Source: Lachnoclostridium sp. An131 (GTDB lineage Bacteria; Bacillota; Clostridia; Lachnospirales; Lachnospiraceae). From it: a stretch of DNA of 64,000 nt. The number at the start of each line of letters is the position of its first letter. The stretch's first letter is position 1. The stretch covers positions 1 through 64,000 of the forward strand of contig NZ_NFLI01000005.1 in NCBI RefSeq assembly GCF_002160825.1, in the 5' to 3' direction. A model generated the notes under the pieces. The model made no database searches and was not told the DNA's origin. It saw nothing but the letters and a program-made list of their open reading frames with translations. The translations under genes were made by a program, and so were the position numbers. Of this stretch, positions 1 through 7,864 are shown in pieces.

Positions 1-66
1 GATGAACAGCTGGCAGAGCTGGCACCTTGGAGTGAAAAACTCCAATCTATCAAAAATCGCATGTGA
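1..66 (+). CDS. 3' end of an unidentified CDS (partial)
   Basis: Frame 1 is open from the first base and ends at TGA 64-66, giving 21 residues (DEQLAELAPWSEKL...KNRM). The start lies outside the window. The short acidic, amphipathic tail is not enough to name a family. It sits about 115 bases ahead of a sigma-factor gene on the same strand, so it may belong to the same mobile-element operon. Confidence 0.4.
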   Translation, partial: DEQLAELAPWSEKLQSIKNRM

Positions 67-182
67 ATTATAGTGAATTACTCCAACTCGCAAAGGGCTG
101 GGGTAATTTTAAATTTTACCGCGGTATTATTTGGCGGTTACGATATATGGTATAGCACAGGGGGCAAAACAGGAGAACAAGA

Positions 183-845
183 ATGAAGACCCGGAGCAAT
201 GAGCGGCTTTGCGCTCAGGCTCAAAAAGGGGACGAAAATGCCCGCAGCCTTCTTCTGGAAAAGAATTATGGATTTATTCGGCAGACTGCCGCTGAACTCT
301 ATCAGAGCATGAATCTGGGAGAAAGTGACCTTGGAATTGAGATGGATGATCTGACGCAGGAGGGCTGCATCGGCCTGCTGGATGCCATCTCACGCTTTGA
401 CAGCAGCAAGGGCATTAAGTTTCTGACCTATGCTGCGCCCTCCATCAAAAACACCATGACTGACCTGGTGCGCTCTGCCTTTGCACAGTATGAACAGCGA
501 ATGACCGACAAGAAAAACGGGCCGGGACTTCAGAAAGTCCTGCTGGATGAAATCCTGCCTGACGATGAACGGATGCTGCGGATTGAAGCCATTGCCAATC
601 CCACAGCCAAATCCCCGGAGCAGATTTATCTTGACTGGGAGACAATGCGGGAGCTATATGAGGGATTGGAAAAGCTATCTGAGCGGGAGCAGACATATCT
701 TCTGTATCGCTATGGCTTTACAGACGATACAGAGCATACGCTGATTGGGACGGCAATCCATTTCAGTCTCCGGGAGAGCCGGGCAAAGAAGCTGGAGGAA
801 GAAGCCATGGACAATCTCTGGCTGGAGCTGCCGTGGTGGTTTTAG
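183..845 (+). CDS. sigma-70 family RNA polymerase sigma factor of a mobile element
   Basis: A 220-residue protein with sigma-70 region 2 near residues 20-105 (DDLTQEGCIGLLDAI, then RFDSSKGIKFLTYAAPSIKN) and a region 4-like helical part near 155-205 (LSEREQTYLLYRYGF). It would direct RNA polymerase to a small promoter set. Genes of this kind are common in clostridial conjugative elements, which fits the accessory genes that follow. The start is supported by AGGAG at about 172-176. The C-terminal helix-turn-helix looks atypical, so specificity is unknown. It is followed closely by the fragment of a different sigma-like gene on the other strand, which suggests a recombination joint near 845-880. 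Confidence 0.75.
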   Translation: MKTRSNERLCAQAQKGDENARSLLLEKNYGFIRQTAAELYQSMNLGESDLGIEMDDLTQEGCIGLLDAISRFDSSKGIKFLTYAAPSIKNTMTDLVRSAFAQYEQRMTDKKNGPGLQKVLLDEILPDDERMLRIEAIANPTAKSPEQIYLDWETMRELYEGLEKLSEREQTYLLYRYGFTDDTEHTLIGTAIHFSLRESRAKKLEEEAMDNLWLELPWWF

Positions 846-879
846 GGCGTGACGCTGTGGCGGGACAAGGTGCTGATGT

Positions 880-1047
880 ACTGAATGGGTAAAATTTTTC
901 TTCTGTGAGGTATTCAAAGGATATTTCCCTTTGCCGCCGCCTGCTCCGTTCCCGCCATGCGTTGATAGCCGCATAGCGTATCACGACTTTGCAAAAGCCG
1001 TTAAAAGTATACATGATGTGTTCCTTGTATGCTTTTGTGTAAGCCAT
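880..1047 (-). pseudogene. N-terminal fragment of a second sigma-70-like mobile-element gene
   Basis: The first 55 codons from ATG 1047 (MAYTKAYKEHIMYTFNGFCK..., ending near EKFYPF) match, from memory, the start of the short sigma-70-like proteins that lie downstream of accessory genes in clostridial conjugative transposons. Those proteins normally run to about 130-150 residues with a C-terminal helix-turn-helix. Here the reading leaves the family right after FYPF and continues into sequence antisense to the sigma gene at 183-845, so the 3' part is lost. It lies directly downstream of the MarR-MATE operon on the same strand, the usual position in such elements. Confidence 0.6.
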
Positions 1048-1149
1048 AGAAAACTCCTCCTTTCTCCCACAAAGAGCATTGTGACTGGTTGATATTGCCT
1101 AAAAGCAAAGACAGGCGGGGCTGTCAATAGCGGACGTAGCCCGTTCATT

Positions 1150-2520
1150 TTACTGTGGACTAATATGTGTTGCATTTTTTTGCTTTCTTAATTCTGTTCC
1201 CACTAACACAATAGATAGCACAAACGCTGAAAAATCAGCAACAGGCCCCGCTAGCAATACTCCCATAATTCCGAAACGGAGCGGGAGCAGCAGGGTAAGC
1301 GGAATCAAGAAAAAGGTCTGCCTTGTTAATGCCAACAGAGCACCTTTTAACGCTTTTCCTATTGCGGTAAAAAAGCTGGAAGAAAGCAACTGCACACCAT
1401 TTACCAACACCATGAAAAGATAGGTACGCATGAACAAAACAGCAAATTCAAAATACAGCTCGTCCCCGTCTCCGAATAGTGAAATGATAGATTGCGGGAA
1501 AAATTGAAATGCGATAAAAGCAATAATGGAAACAACGAGATTCCACTTTACTGCAAGCAGGTAAGCCTCCCGTACCCGATGATATTGCCTTGCTCCATAG
1601 TTGAAACCGATAATCGGCTGTGTCCCTTGCGAGATTCCTACAACAATCGCAAGGATTATGGCATTTGTTTTCATAACAATTCCGCAAGCTGCCAAGGGAA
1701 TATCCGTTCCATATTTTGTTAATGCGCCGTAATAAGTCAACGAATTGTACTGAATGATTTGAATCACGGTAACTGCAATCTGATTTGAGCTGCTGCTTAT
1801 CCCCATGCTGCAAATTTTCAGGCTTTCTTTAATGTCCAATAAAAACGACTCTTTTTCAAAATGGATTGTTTGGAAACGCCATAGATAACGGAGTGCGAGT
1901 ATGAAAGAAAAAATTTGCCCAATAACCGTTGCCCAAGCTCCGCCGGCAATTCCCCAATCGCAAACAAAAATAAAAATGGGGTCAAGAATGGTATTGATAA
2001 TAGCTCCCGCAACCATGCAGACCATTGAATACTTTGGTTTTCCATCTGCTCGAATCAAATTGCTCATACCATTCGTTACAATGAGAAACGGCATTCCAAT
2101 CAATGTTATGCTGGCATACTGCTTTGCATATGGAAATACATCTGTCGTTGCCCCAAATGCCTTTAGGAGCAAAGACAGAAAAGTTTCTCCAACCAGCAAA
2201 TAAATAATTCCGAAAATTCCCATCAGAACAATACCATTTCCCGCTGCTTTGGCGGCAGCTTTCGGCTCTTTGCGTCCAAGACAGAGGGAAACACGGGAAG
2301 CACTGCCAATTCCGACCAGTAGTGCAATGGCAAGGCAGATGGTAGAAAACGGGTAGGCAACATTGGTTGCTGCATTTCCCAAATAACCGACCCCTTGACC
2401 AATAAAAATCTGATCCACAATATTGTAGATTGAGCCGACAAGAGACGCCACAATACTGGGAACAGCAAAATTTTTCAACAGCTTTGAAATTTTTTCATAG
2501 CCTAGCGGATTTTCAGTCAT
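1150..2520 (-). CDS. MATE family multidrug efflux transporter
   Basis: A 456-residue integral membrane protein, the normal MATE length, with about 12 hydrophobic segments in two halves. The N-terminal half has the family pattern of a polar first helix with VASLVGSIYNIVDQIFIG. MATE proteins export cationic drugs in exchange for Na+ or H+. The start overlaps the end of the upstream marR by 8 bases, so the two are translationally coupled, and the MarR protein is the likely regulator. The gene appears intact although both flanks are broken mobile-element genes, which suggests a selectable cargo. The substrate cannot be told from sequence. Confidence 0.9.
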   Translation of the reverse strand: MTENPLGYEKISKLLKNFAVPSIVASLVGSIYNIVDQIFIGQGVGYLGNAATNVAYPFSTICLAIALLVGIGSASRVSLCLGRKEPKAAAKAAGNGIVLMGIFGIIYLLVGETFLSLLLKAFGATTDVFPYAKQYASITLIGMPFLIVTNGMSNLIRADGKPKYSMVCMVAGAIINTILDPIFIFVCDWGIAGGAWATVIGQIFSFILALRYLWRFQTIHFEKESFLLDIKESLKICSMGISSSSNQIAVTVIQIIQYNSLTYYGALTKYGTDIPLAACGIVMKTNAIILAIVVGISQGTQPIIGFNYGARQYHRVREAYLLAVKWNLVVSIIAFIAFQFFPQSIISLFGDGDELYFEFAVLFMRTYLFMVLVNGVQLLSSSFFTAIGKALKGALLALTRQTFFLIPLTLLLPLRFGIMGVLLAGPVADFSAFVLSIVLVGTELRKQKNATHISPQ

Positions 2521-2962
2521 TGAACTCCTCCCCCTTTCTCTCTATATGGAGTTCCGATGTGATATTTTTGCCCGCCTGTATTAAGAAATCCATAAAAAGA
2601 TTCTGATCGGATTCGCTCATGCCCTGCAATAAAAGAGCTTCTGTCTTTTCGCATATCGTCTGTATCTCGTCAATAATAGACAATGCTCTTTCTGTAGGAT
2701 ACAATTTACATGTCCGCTTATCCTTATCATTGGGAGAGCGTGTAATCATTCCCTGCTTTTCCAATGTCGCAACCGTCCGTACAATATTGCTTGGATGAAC
2801 ATAGAACATATTCAACAAAGAATCTTGTAGAATACCGGGCGAACGACAGATTTTGATTAAGAACATATATTGACTGTTGTTGATTCCATAGGGGGCAAGC
2901 TGTTTGTCCAAATAGATTTTGTAAAATCGGTCTGTTACGGAAAGCCATTTTAATAGTTGCAT
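2513..2962 (-). CDS. MarR family transcriptional regulator
   Basis: A winged-helix regulator of 149 residues counted from the ATG at 2962 (MQLLKWLSVTDRF). That start has GGAGG at proper spacing; the longer frame from 2989 would begin inside the -10 element and is rejected. The DNA-binding part is near residues 50-100 (PSNIVRTVATLEKQGMITRSPNDKDKR, a helix pair followed by the wing with the typical D-x-R pattern). MarR proteins usually repress a neighbouring efflux gene until a ligand binds. A 14-bp palindrome in the promoter is the likely operator, implying autoregulation of the marR-MATE operon. Confidence 0.85.
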   Translation of the reverse strand: MQLLKWLSVTDRFYKIYLDKQLAPYGINNSQYMFLIKICRSPGILQDSLLNMFYVHPSNIVRTVATLEKQGMITRSPNDKDKRTCKLYPTERALSIIDEIQTICEKTEALLLQGMSESDQNLFMDFLIQAGKNITSELHIERKGEEFND

Positions 2963-2987
2963 AGATATATACCTCCAATCAGAAAGC

Positions 2988-3020
2988 ATTATAGATCAAT
3001 ATGCTTGCGCACGCAAGTAT
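2988..3020 (-). promoter_or_regulatory. marR-MATE promoter with palindromic operator
   Basis: On the minus strand a -10 TATAAT (2988-2993) lies 17 bases from a -35 TTGCGT (3011-3016). A perfect 14-bp palindrome CTTGCGCACGCAAG (3004-3017) covers the -35 and part of the spacer, inside a 20-base near-palindrome 3001-3020. Blocking by a MarR dimer is inferred. Confidence 0.7.
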
Positions 3021-3146
3021 TTTTTGAAAGTGCAAATATCAATACTTTTTCGGTCAACAAATATTTCCAAATTAAGGTATTGAATCCTTATCATGTTTTT
3101 GCAGATAAGTATGAGAGGGATTCCGCAGTAGTCGGCATTGTGGGAA

Positions 3147-3272
3147 TGTGTATAACTGGCTGGCTTATGGAGTTGTGGGTAACTCTGTTTGCAGAATGTG
3201 GGAAAGCTGCACTTTAGCTTTTCCATGTTCTGTGAACAGAGTTATCCATGACGGAATAGCCTGTTATGCACA
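3147..3272. other. cluster of DnaA-box-like sites with an inverted repeat
   Basis: Two exact TTATNCACA matches lie here: TTATACACA on the minus strand (3147-3155) and TTATGCACA on the plus strand (3264-3272). Two near matches are TTACCCACA (minus, 3174-3182) and TTATCCATG (plus, 3242-3250). A 13-bp inverted repeat with one mismatch (3177-3189 with 3235-3247) carries the inner two. The rest of the 2994-3383 gap shows no gene. The cluster could be a vegetative origin of the old mobile element; that is inference. Confidence 0.4.
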
Positions 3273-3383
3273 TTTCCATAATGCTTTTCTTTTGGTCTTG
3301 CTCTTTGATTCTTTTGTTCGGAATAGTGTGGTGCTGGCGGTCTATCTCTTATTTTCGATTTCTTGCTTCTTTACCGTACATGA

Positions 3384-4142
3384 GCACTGGTGCTGGGCAC
3401 AAAACAGCAGAAAACCACTGAACAGGGGCTTTATGACAAAGGCGAGCGCCCCAATGCCCTCATCGACTGGCCGGTGGATGCCCTGGACTACGAGCTGGTG
3501 GACATCTTCAACTGGCAGGAAGAAGCCGCCGGAATGATCTCCCAGATGGAGTTTGTCCGCCGGGTGGATGTGCAGACAGAGACCATCGAGCGGTATGTCC
3601 GGGACGGAATGCTGGTGCCCGATCTGGTGGTGCCCATGAGTGAGCACCGGACCTTCAAGTATTTCAAGGAGGAAACTTTACAGAAGTATGCGGAACAGTA
3701 CGGCTGGACGCTGATCGACGACTCCAACCGCAAGGATTTGTTTTTGGATATGGTGCGGCAGATGGATATGAGCTACTCCTACAAACCGGTACTCCTCAAG
3801 GCGGTGCTGCTGTTTGCCGATGACAAGGGCCGGGTAAAACTCAGCGACATTGTCACCTACTTCCGGGAGTTCTACGAGGCCCGTCGGGCTGCTGGTCTGG
3901 TGGTGGAGAAGGCCAACAGCATCTACGCCAAGGGCAGCTACACCGATGCCCAGGCTCAGCGGAATATCCTGTCCAACCCTTTCAAGCGGTTTGAGGATAT
4001 GCAGATGCTCCATCACACCAAGACCCTGGGCGTGATCCAGGTGGACGAGTCCGTCTGGAAGAAGCTGACCCGGGAGGAAAAGCAGGAGATTGAGCGGATC
4101 TGCGATGAGAAGCTGGAAGACTATTACCGGCGGTTTGAGTAA
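3384..4142 (+). pseudogene. C-terminal part of a DEAD/DEAH-type helicase protein, 5' truncated
   Basis: The open frame (GTG at 3390; coding similarity appears to begin at 3384 just after an in-frame TGA at 3381) encodes about 250 residues beginning ALVLGTKQQKTTEQG. This resembles, from memory, the C-terminal region of large helicase-like proteins of clostridial genomes and conjugative elements, where it follows the second RecA-like domain. No Walker A or DEAD box is present. The start has no clear ribosome binding site. The simplest reading is a deletion that joined the marR upstream region to the helicase 3' end. Confidence 0.6.
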
Positions 4143-4163
4143 TGCAAAGAGAGGGAATGAGCG

Positions 4164-4355
4164 ATGAATGTCATCTGCTATGTATGGCGACTCCTTCACC
4201 TACGGCTATGACCCACGGAGCTATTTCGGTGGACGCTATGATGCAGACAGCCGGTGGGATGACATCTTGGCTACGAAAATCAGCTGGATAATCTACCGAG
4301 AGGGAAGATTCCGCCCATCTCTCCCGCCTTTCTTACCGGTACAGATCTGCTGATT
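4164..4355 (+). pseudogene. SGNH/GDSL hydrolase, frameshifted and truncated
   Basis: The gene begins ATGAATGTCATCTGCTAT at 4164 with GAGGGAATGAGCG ahead of it. Removing four bases near 4181-4184 (TATG is duplicated) restores MNVICYGDSFTYGYD, with the GDS block that carries the catalytic serine of SGNH hydrolases. As it stands, translation stops after 15 codons. A second frame change near 4285-4312 leads into a stretch reading IPPISPAFLTGTDLLI, which resembles the next conserved part of these enzymes. Nothing further is recognisable. It follows the helicase remnant by 21 bases on the same strand. Confidence 0.65.
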
Positions 4356-4392
4356 GCACGGCAGCCGATAATCCGGGATATACACATGGTCA

Positions 4393-4434
4393 GCCGCCAT
4401 CTCAATTTTTGGGTGTTGAGATGGCGGCCTTTTT
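4393..4434 (+). terminator. rho-independent terminator
   Basis: A perfect 13-bp stem GCCGCCATCTCAA / TTGAGATGGCGGC (4393-4405 with 4416-4428), a 10-base loop and a CTTTTT tail on the plus strand. It ends the helicase-hydrolase remnant transcript. Confidence 0.85.
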
Positions 4435-4870
4435 GTGCCGAGAGATTTGGTTGTTATTGCAAAGCTATGTTTTAGTGAGCAGATTATATATCCCTTTTGC
4501 TCCCTCCGGCGGCACGAGAAAATCCTGCGCTTCACTTCGGATTTCCTCTCACCGCCTACATACGGACAGGCAGATTTCGCTCATGCTTCATTCAGCTTTT
4601 GCGTATTCAATTCGGCAAAATCCGCCTGTCCTGCTGTCACTGGAAAGTGTCTGTGCGGCCACAAACGCAGCCCCTTTCCAGCGCCAGCGGGAGCAAAAGG
4701 TATAACACACTAGACTTTCCGTGGAAAGTCGTGTGCCAACAGGGATGCTCTCGCCCCTATTGGAAACCCAGAGCCAAAGGAGCTGCGCCCCTCTGGACAC
4801 CCGCATATTTTCCTCGCAAATGGTACCCAAACTGTAAAAATGCAGTTTGACGCCCTTGCTCAGAAAATAC
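4435..4870. other. 436-base stretch with no supported gene
   Basis: Several frames are open, the longest a 116-codon minus frame (4588-4938), but that frame runs through the terminator hairpin at 4871-4919 and has no ribosome binding site. A small dyad ACTTTCC/GGAAAGT lies near 4714-4730. I see no RNA gene or repeat array. Confidence 0.4.
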
Positions 4871-4919
4871 AAAACCGCTGCAACTTCATCCTGCATGGGG
4901 ATGAAATTGCAGCGGTTTT
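4871..4919. terminator. bidirectional terminator after the AbrB-ABC operon
   Basis: A 21-bp stem with one mismatch (4871-4891 with 4899-4919) around a 7-base loop, with T-rich sequence on both sides in the respective orientations. On the minus strand it follows the truncated methyltransferase gene by 22 bases. Confidence 0.8.
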
Positions 4920-4941
4920 TCTTTGTTGCAGATATCACTTC

Positions 4942-5307
4942 TTAATATTCACTGCAACATTTTCTGTAATACCTTCTTCGCCGGGCGATGACCTCCGGAA
5001 AATCCAGATCATACCAGAGCACACCAGATGCCCCGACACGATGTACACGGCTGTCCAGGCCGCACTCAATATGCAATACGAGAACCTCGGAATCCATTGC
5101 AATCAGCTTTCTGACCCATTCGTCAAAAACCCTTGCCCGCATTGCCATAAAGTAAGCCAGCCATTTTGACTTTGATTTTCTTCCCAACTGTACCGCATTT
5201 TCCGCCCATATCTTTTCAGCAGTCCTATCCTCAAGAATAATCCCCATTTGGCTGACCTTTGCCTTGCCGTACAGCGGAATATATAAAGTTTTATTTACAT
5301 GATCCAT
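4942..5307 (-). pseudogene. N-terminal half of an LCM-type SAM methyltransferase, 3' truncated
   Basis: From ATG 5307 the frame gives 121 residues (MDHVNKTLYIPLYGKAKV...). They match the start of class I methyltransferases of the leucine carboxyl methyltransferase type, usually about 270 residues, including the motif I region LHIECGLDSRV and the DLDFPEVI segment that follows. Motif I normally reads GCGLDSR, so the glutamate in place of the first glycine would harm SAM binding. The protein stops after ARRRRYYRKCCSEY, before the catalytic half. The start lies just past the permease stop, so it was the last gene of the AbrB-ABC operon. Confidence 0.65.
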
Positions 5308-5311
5308 ATTG

Positions 5312-5965
5312 TCACAGGTTAATCCTTTCAAAATCACGCATTGCCCTCTGCATGGACATCAAGGTAAGTGCGGCATACAAACTCGCTCCAAGCAAAAGAA
5401 CGCATATCTGCAAGTCAATATATGCAAATCCGAACGCATTCAGAGCCTCCATCCCTGGAATATGAAACAGCGTCTCTGCAATTCCTACAACCAAAAAGGC
5501 CGCAACAATAAAGATAACAAAGGGCTTTGCCAGTCGATAGGCGGTTTTGAAAAAGCCTCCAACAAAAATCCCGTTGAACAGCCCCAGAATCAGCAGCACG
5601 AAGCCAAGGTAAACTAGATTGGCATTCATCAGCGGATTGCTCCTGTAAACCGCCGCTTCAGATAGTACAGTCATACGAATCAGAGTGACAGCGGCAGTCA
5701 GCGCAAAATAGCAAAGTTGGACAAATCCGCAAAAGAGGTATTTCGCTCTGACCACATCTGCCTTGGCCACTGGCAGGAGCGCCGTATAAGTGATATCGTT
5801 TGCTTCTCTCGCCGCCTGGAAAGACTGGAACAGGCCGAGGCATAGGAAAAAGGCGCTGACCAGGATGGGATAACCAGGAACAAACGCCATCAAGCCAAAG
5901 ATAATAAAAAGATAGGAAAGCGGCGAAGCTGCCAGCTTCATTTCTTTCTTCAACAGTCGTATCAT
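5312..5965 (-). CDS. ABC-2 type transporter permease
   Basis: A 217-residue membrane protein with six hydrophobic segments and an N-terminal cytoplasmic helix (MIRLLKKEMKLAAS) typical of ABC-2 permeases. It would form the membrane channel with the ATPase encoded immediately upstream, whose stop it overlaps by four bases. The substrate is unknown; such AbrB-ATPase-permease sets in clostridia are often linked to peptide or antibiotic export or immunity. The operon has one strong promoter ahead of the AbrB gene. It appears intact, unlike its downstream neighbour. Confidence 0.8.
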   Translation of the reverse strand: MIRLLKKEMKLAASPLSYLFIIFGLMAFVPGYPILVSAFFLCLGLFQSFQAAREANDITYTALLPVAKADVVRAKYLFCGFVQLCYFALTAAVTLIRMTVLSEAAVYRSNPLMNANLVYLGFVLLILGLFNGIFVGGFFKTAYRLAKPFVIFIVAAFLVVGIAETLFHIPGMEALNAFGFAYIDLQICVLLLGASLYAALTLMSMQRAMRDFERINL

Positions 5966-6681
5966 ACGCTGGCACCCCTTTCCATTCGCAAAATCGCTTG
6001 CTCTATGGTTTCGCCTGCTTCACAGCAGTTTTTCCGAAAATCCTCTTTTGGGTAGTTGGCTACAAGTTTTCCATCCCGAATATACAGAATATCGTCAGCA
6101 CATTTCTCAATATCCGAGGTAATATGGGTGGAAAACAGGATAGAAACGCCCCGCTTTTTTAATTCTTCAAATATGTCAAGCAACTCATCACGGGAGAAAG
6201 GGTCAAGGCCGCTGGTTGGCTCATCCAAAATGAGAATCTCCGATTTATGAGATAGCGCCAGCAGCAGATTAAACTTCACCCGCATCCCTTCGGAGAGCTC
6301 AGCGGGCATCTTGTTCTCGTCCAGCGCAAACAAGGAGAGATATTCCCGATAGGTTTCTTCGTTCCATGTGTCAAAGAACATCCTTGTAACAGCAACGATG
6401 TCTTTTATTTTTCTCTTTGGATAGTAGTTGACTGCTCCCGTAGAATACCCGATCTGCTGCTTGATCTGCTTCTCGTGCCGGGCAAATGGCAGCCCGAAGT
6501 AACGAATCTCGCCGCCATCCGGATGGACAAGGCCCAGCATAGATTTGATGGTTGTGGTCTTACCGGCTCCATTTCGGCCAATGAATCCCACAATCCGTCC
6601 AGCATTCAACTGAAAAGACAGGTCAGACAGGGTAAAAGAAGGATAGGTTTTTCTCAGATTATTGATCTCACACAGAGGCAT
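5962..6681 (-). CDS. ABC transporter ATP-binding protein
   Basis: A 239-residue ABC ATPase. Walker A is GRNGAGKTTT near residues 35-44, the signature region reads LSEGMRVKF near 134-142, and Walker B with the D-loop is ILILDEPTSGLD near 155-166, followed by the H-loop STHITSD. The signature LSEGM is a modest departure from LSGGQ, common in ABC-2 export systems. The start codon directly abuts the stop of the AbrB-like gene, and the stop overlaps the permease start, so the three genes are translationally coupled. It energises the partner permease. Confidence 0.9.
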   Translation of the reverse strand: MPLCEINNLRKTYPSFTLSDLSFQLNAGRIVGFIGRNGAGKTTTIKSMLGLVHPDGGEIRYFGLPFARHEKQIKQQIGYSTGAVNYYPKRKIKDIVAVTRMFFDTWNEETYREYLSLFALDENKMPAELSEGMRVKFNLLLALSHKSEILILDEPTSGLDPFSRDELLDIFEELKKRGVSILFSTHITSDIEKCADDILYIRDGKLVANYPKEDFRKNCCEAGETIEQAILRMERGASV

Positions 6682-6897
6682 CTAATCTACCTCCTGTTCC
6701 GTTTCAAATACGGCTGTGGCAAATTGTGAAAACATGGTTTTTGGAGGGATGGCAATCCCCCGTTTTTCATCCCCCAGAAGCACCAGTGTATCTCCCGGAT
6801 GAATATCAAATACTTCTCGTGCCTGTTTCGGTATCACAATCTGCCCCTTTTCTCCCACTGTGGCCGTCCAGGCGTATTTTCCTTTTGGCTTACCCAT
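6682..6897 (-). CDS. AbrB/MazE/SpoVT-family DNA-binding protein
   Basis: A 71-residue protein with one swapped-hairpin DNA-binding domain: WTATVGEKGQIVIPKQARE, then FDIHPGDTLVLLGDE, the hallmark of AbrB-like transition-state regulators. It probably acts as a dimer or tetramer. AGGAGG at 6905-6910 is seven bases ahead of the ATG. As first gene of the AbrB-ABC operon, with a near-palindrome over its own -10 region, it most likely represses the operon. A MazE-type antitoxin role is unlikely because no toxin gene is adjacent. Confidence 0.85.
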   Translation of the reverse strand: MGKPKGKYAWTATVGEKGQIVIPKQAREVFDIHPGDTLVLLGDEKRGIAIPPKTMFSQFATAVFETEQEVD

Positions 6898-6915
6898 TAT
6901 ATTTCCTCCTCAAAA

Positions 6916-6962
6916 GTATGATTTGTATAACAAATTATACTTTACAGTCATGGCAGTGTCAA
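6916..6962 (-). promoter_or_regulatory. consensus promoter with operator of the AbrB-ABC operon
   Basis: The minus strand carries TTGACA (6957-6962), a 17-base spacer and TATAAT (6934-6939): a full sigma-A consensus. A 25-base near-palindrome (6916-6940; arms GTAT-ATTTG and CAAAT-ATAC) covers the -10 and the start point. It is the obvious binding site for the AbrB-like product. Confidence 0.8.
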
Positions 6963-6986
6963 CAGGCAACATAGCGTTTTCTCCAC

Positions 6987-7038
6987 ATGACAGAGAGGGC
7001 GAAGACACCTCACAAAGCGTCTTCACCCTCTCTGTCAT
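6987..7038. terminator. strong bidirectional hairpin terminator
   Basis: A 20-bp stem with one mismatch (6987-7006 with 7019-7038) and a 12-base loop. It separates the AbrB operon promoter from the rlmD 3' fragment and probably served as the rlmD terminator. Confidence 0.75.
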
Positions 7039-7051
7039 AATATTCATATTC

Positions 7052-7372
7052 TCAAATCATCCCAAAATGCTTTAGCGCATCCATAATCGCCGCTTCCTTT
7101 TCCGGCGGACATTTTGGCACTTTGCCGTTTTCTTTCTTTGACAGGTTATAGTTCTGCCCCACATCCAGCCCGCATTTCCGCTTGACCTGGGAGATGTATA
7201 GGGAAGATACCTTCAGACCGGTATGCTCCAGCACATACGTCTTAATTTGCTCATAAGTCGCACCTTTCTGGAACCCGGACATATCCATATCTTCCAGAGA
7301 GAACTCTACACGAACCTTCTTCGAGTCGATTTCTCCCTTGGAAAGCAAGACAACCGTCTCCACATGCCCCGT
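7052..7372 (-). pseudogene. rlmD: 3' end of an rlmD gene: displaced C-terminal extension
   Basis: The frame reads TGHVETVVLLSKGEIDSKKV and continues for about 100 residues to MDALKHFGMI. TGHVETV is the closing motif of RlmD-type 23S rRNA uracil methyltransferases, and the following helical extension is one I associate with clostridial members of this family. No start codon or ribosome binding site belongs to it; the GTG at 7363 is simply Val of HVET. Upstream of the motif the reading dissolves into element DNA. The missing part is the rlmD gene at 22565-24064, whose sequence is identical for the 17 bases 7356-7372. The fragment is therefore the original gene end cut off by integration. Confidence 0.75.
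7356..7372. repeat. left attachment-site copy (att core)
   Basis: GTCTCCACATGCCCCGT, identical to 22602-22618. It lies at the point where rlmD similarity begins, and it encodes TGHVET on the minus strand. The pair brackets the integrase-bearing element. Confidence 0.8.
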
Positions 7373-7729
7373 TTCCAGGATGAATTTTTGTAGACATATC
7401 TACTTTTCCTTGGTAATCACACAGAATACAAGAAATAAAGGCTTTCCTGTGGTTTATATGCAGAAATTATATCATATTTTCACTCAGATTCCTATATATT
7501 ATCCTATCCACGGTTGACAAATGGTTGACAGCGTCTACTCCTCTTACAATGTGTCACCCAGTTGGCAGCTACTCCCGGCCATTCGTCTTACATGCTGAAC
7601 CGGCTGACAGTCCAATATTAGAAGGATTGGAAGGTCAGGTGACGAAATTCTTTCATCAGGTAAGGCGCAGATGCAAAGGCCGAGTGCTCAAAGTTGAGCC
7701 GTCCACTTCTAAAAATCGAGGAATCCCCC
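7373..7729. other. element left end: candidate integrase arm sites, no gene
   Basis: No convincing gene. The stretch holds a palindrome GTAGACATATCTAC (7390-7403), two GGTTGACA repeats 11 bases apart (7512-7519 and 7523-7530), GTCTAC at 7533-7538, and TCCTATATATTATC (7490-7503), which recurs with one change at 22541-22554. GTAGAC/GTCTAC motifs also flank the right end. Such repeats near both ends suit arm-type binding by a tyrosine integrase; this is inference. Confidence 0.4.
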
Positions 7730-7864
7730 TTGCACCCCACCGCCAGATGTGCTATATTGATAATAGAAAAGGGAAAGCCAGAGACACACGGCCTACCCTC
7801 AAATAATTACGACAACTGTTTTACACAGCCGTTCACTATTGCGAGTAGTGGGCGGCTATTTTCT
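7730..7864 (+). ncRNA. candidate antitoxin RNA of a type I toxin-antitoxin pair
   Basis: A plus-strand promoter TTGCAC (7730-7735), 17 bases, TATATT (7753-7758) would start an RNA near 7765. It ends at a hairpin AGCCGTTCACT / AGTGGGCGGCT (7827-7837 with 7847-7857, two G-U pairs) followed by ATTTTCTT. The hairpin overlaps the stop codon of the small toxin gene on the other strand, so the RNA is antisense to the toxin mRNA 3' end. Its promoter and leader share AGATGTGCTATA and CGGCCTACCCTC with the toxin promoter and leader. No open frame with a ribosome site is present. Confidence 0.65.

Noticed and set aside
4588-4938. 116-codon minus frame in the left island
   Set aside because: It runs through a strong terminator hairpin and has no ribosome site.
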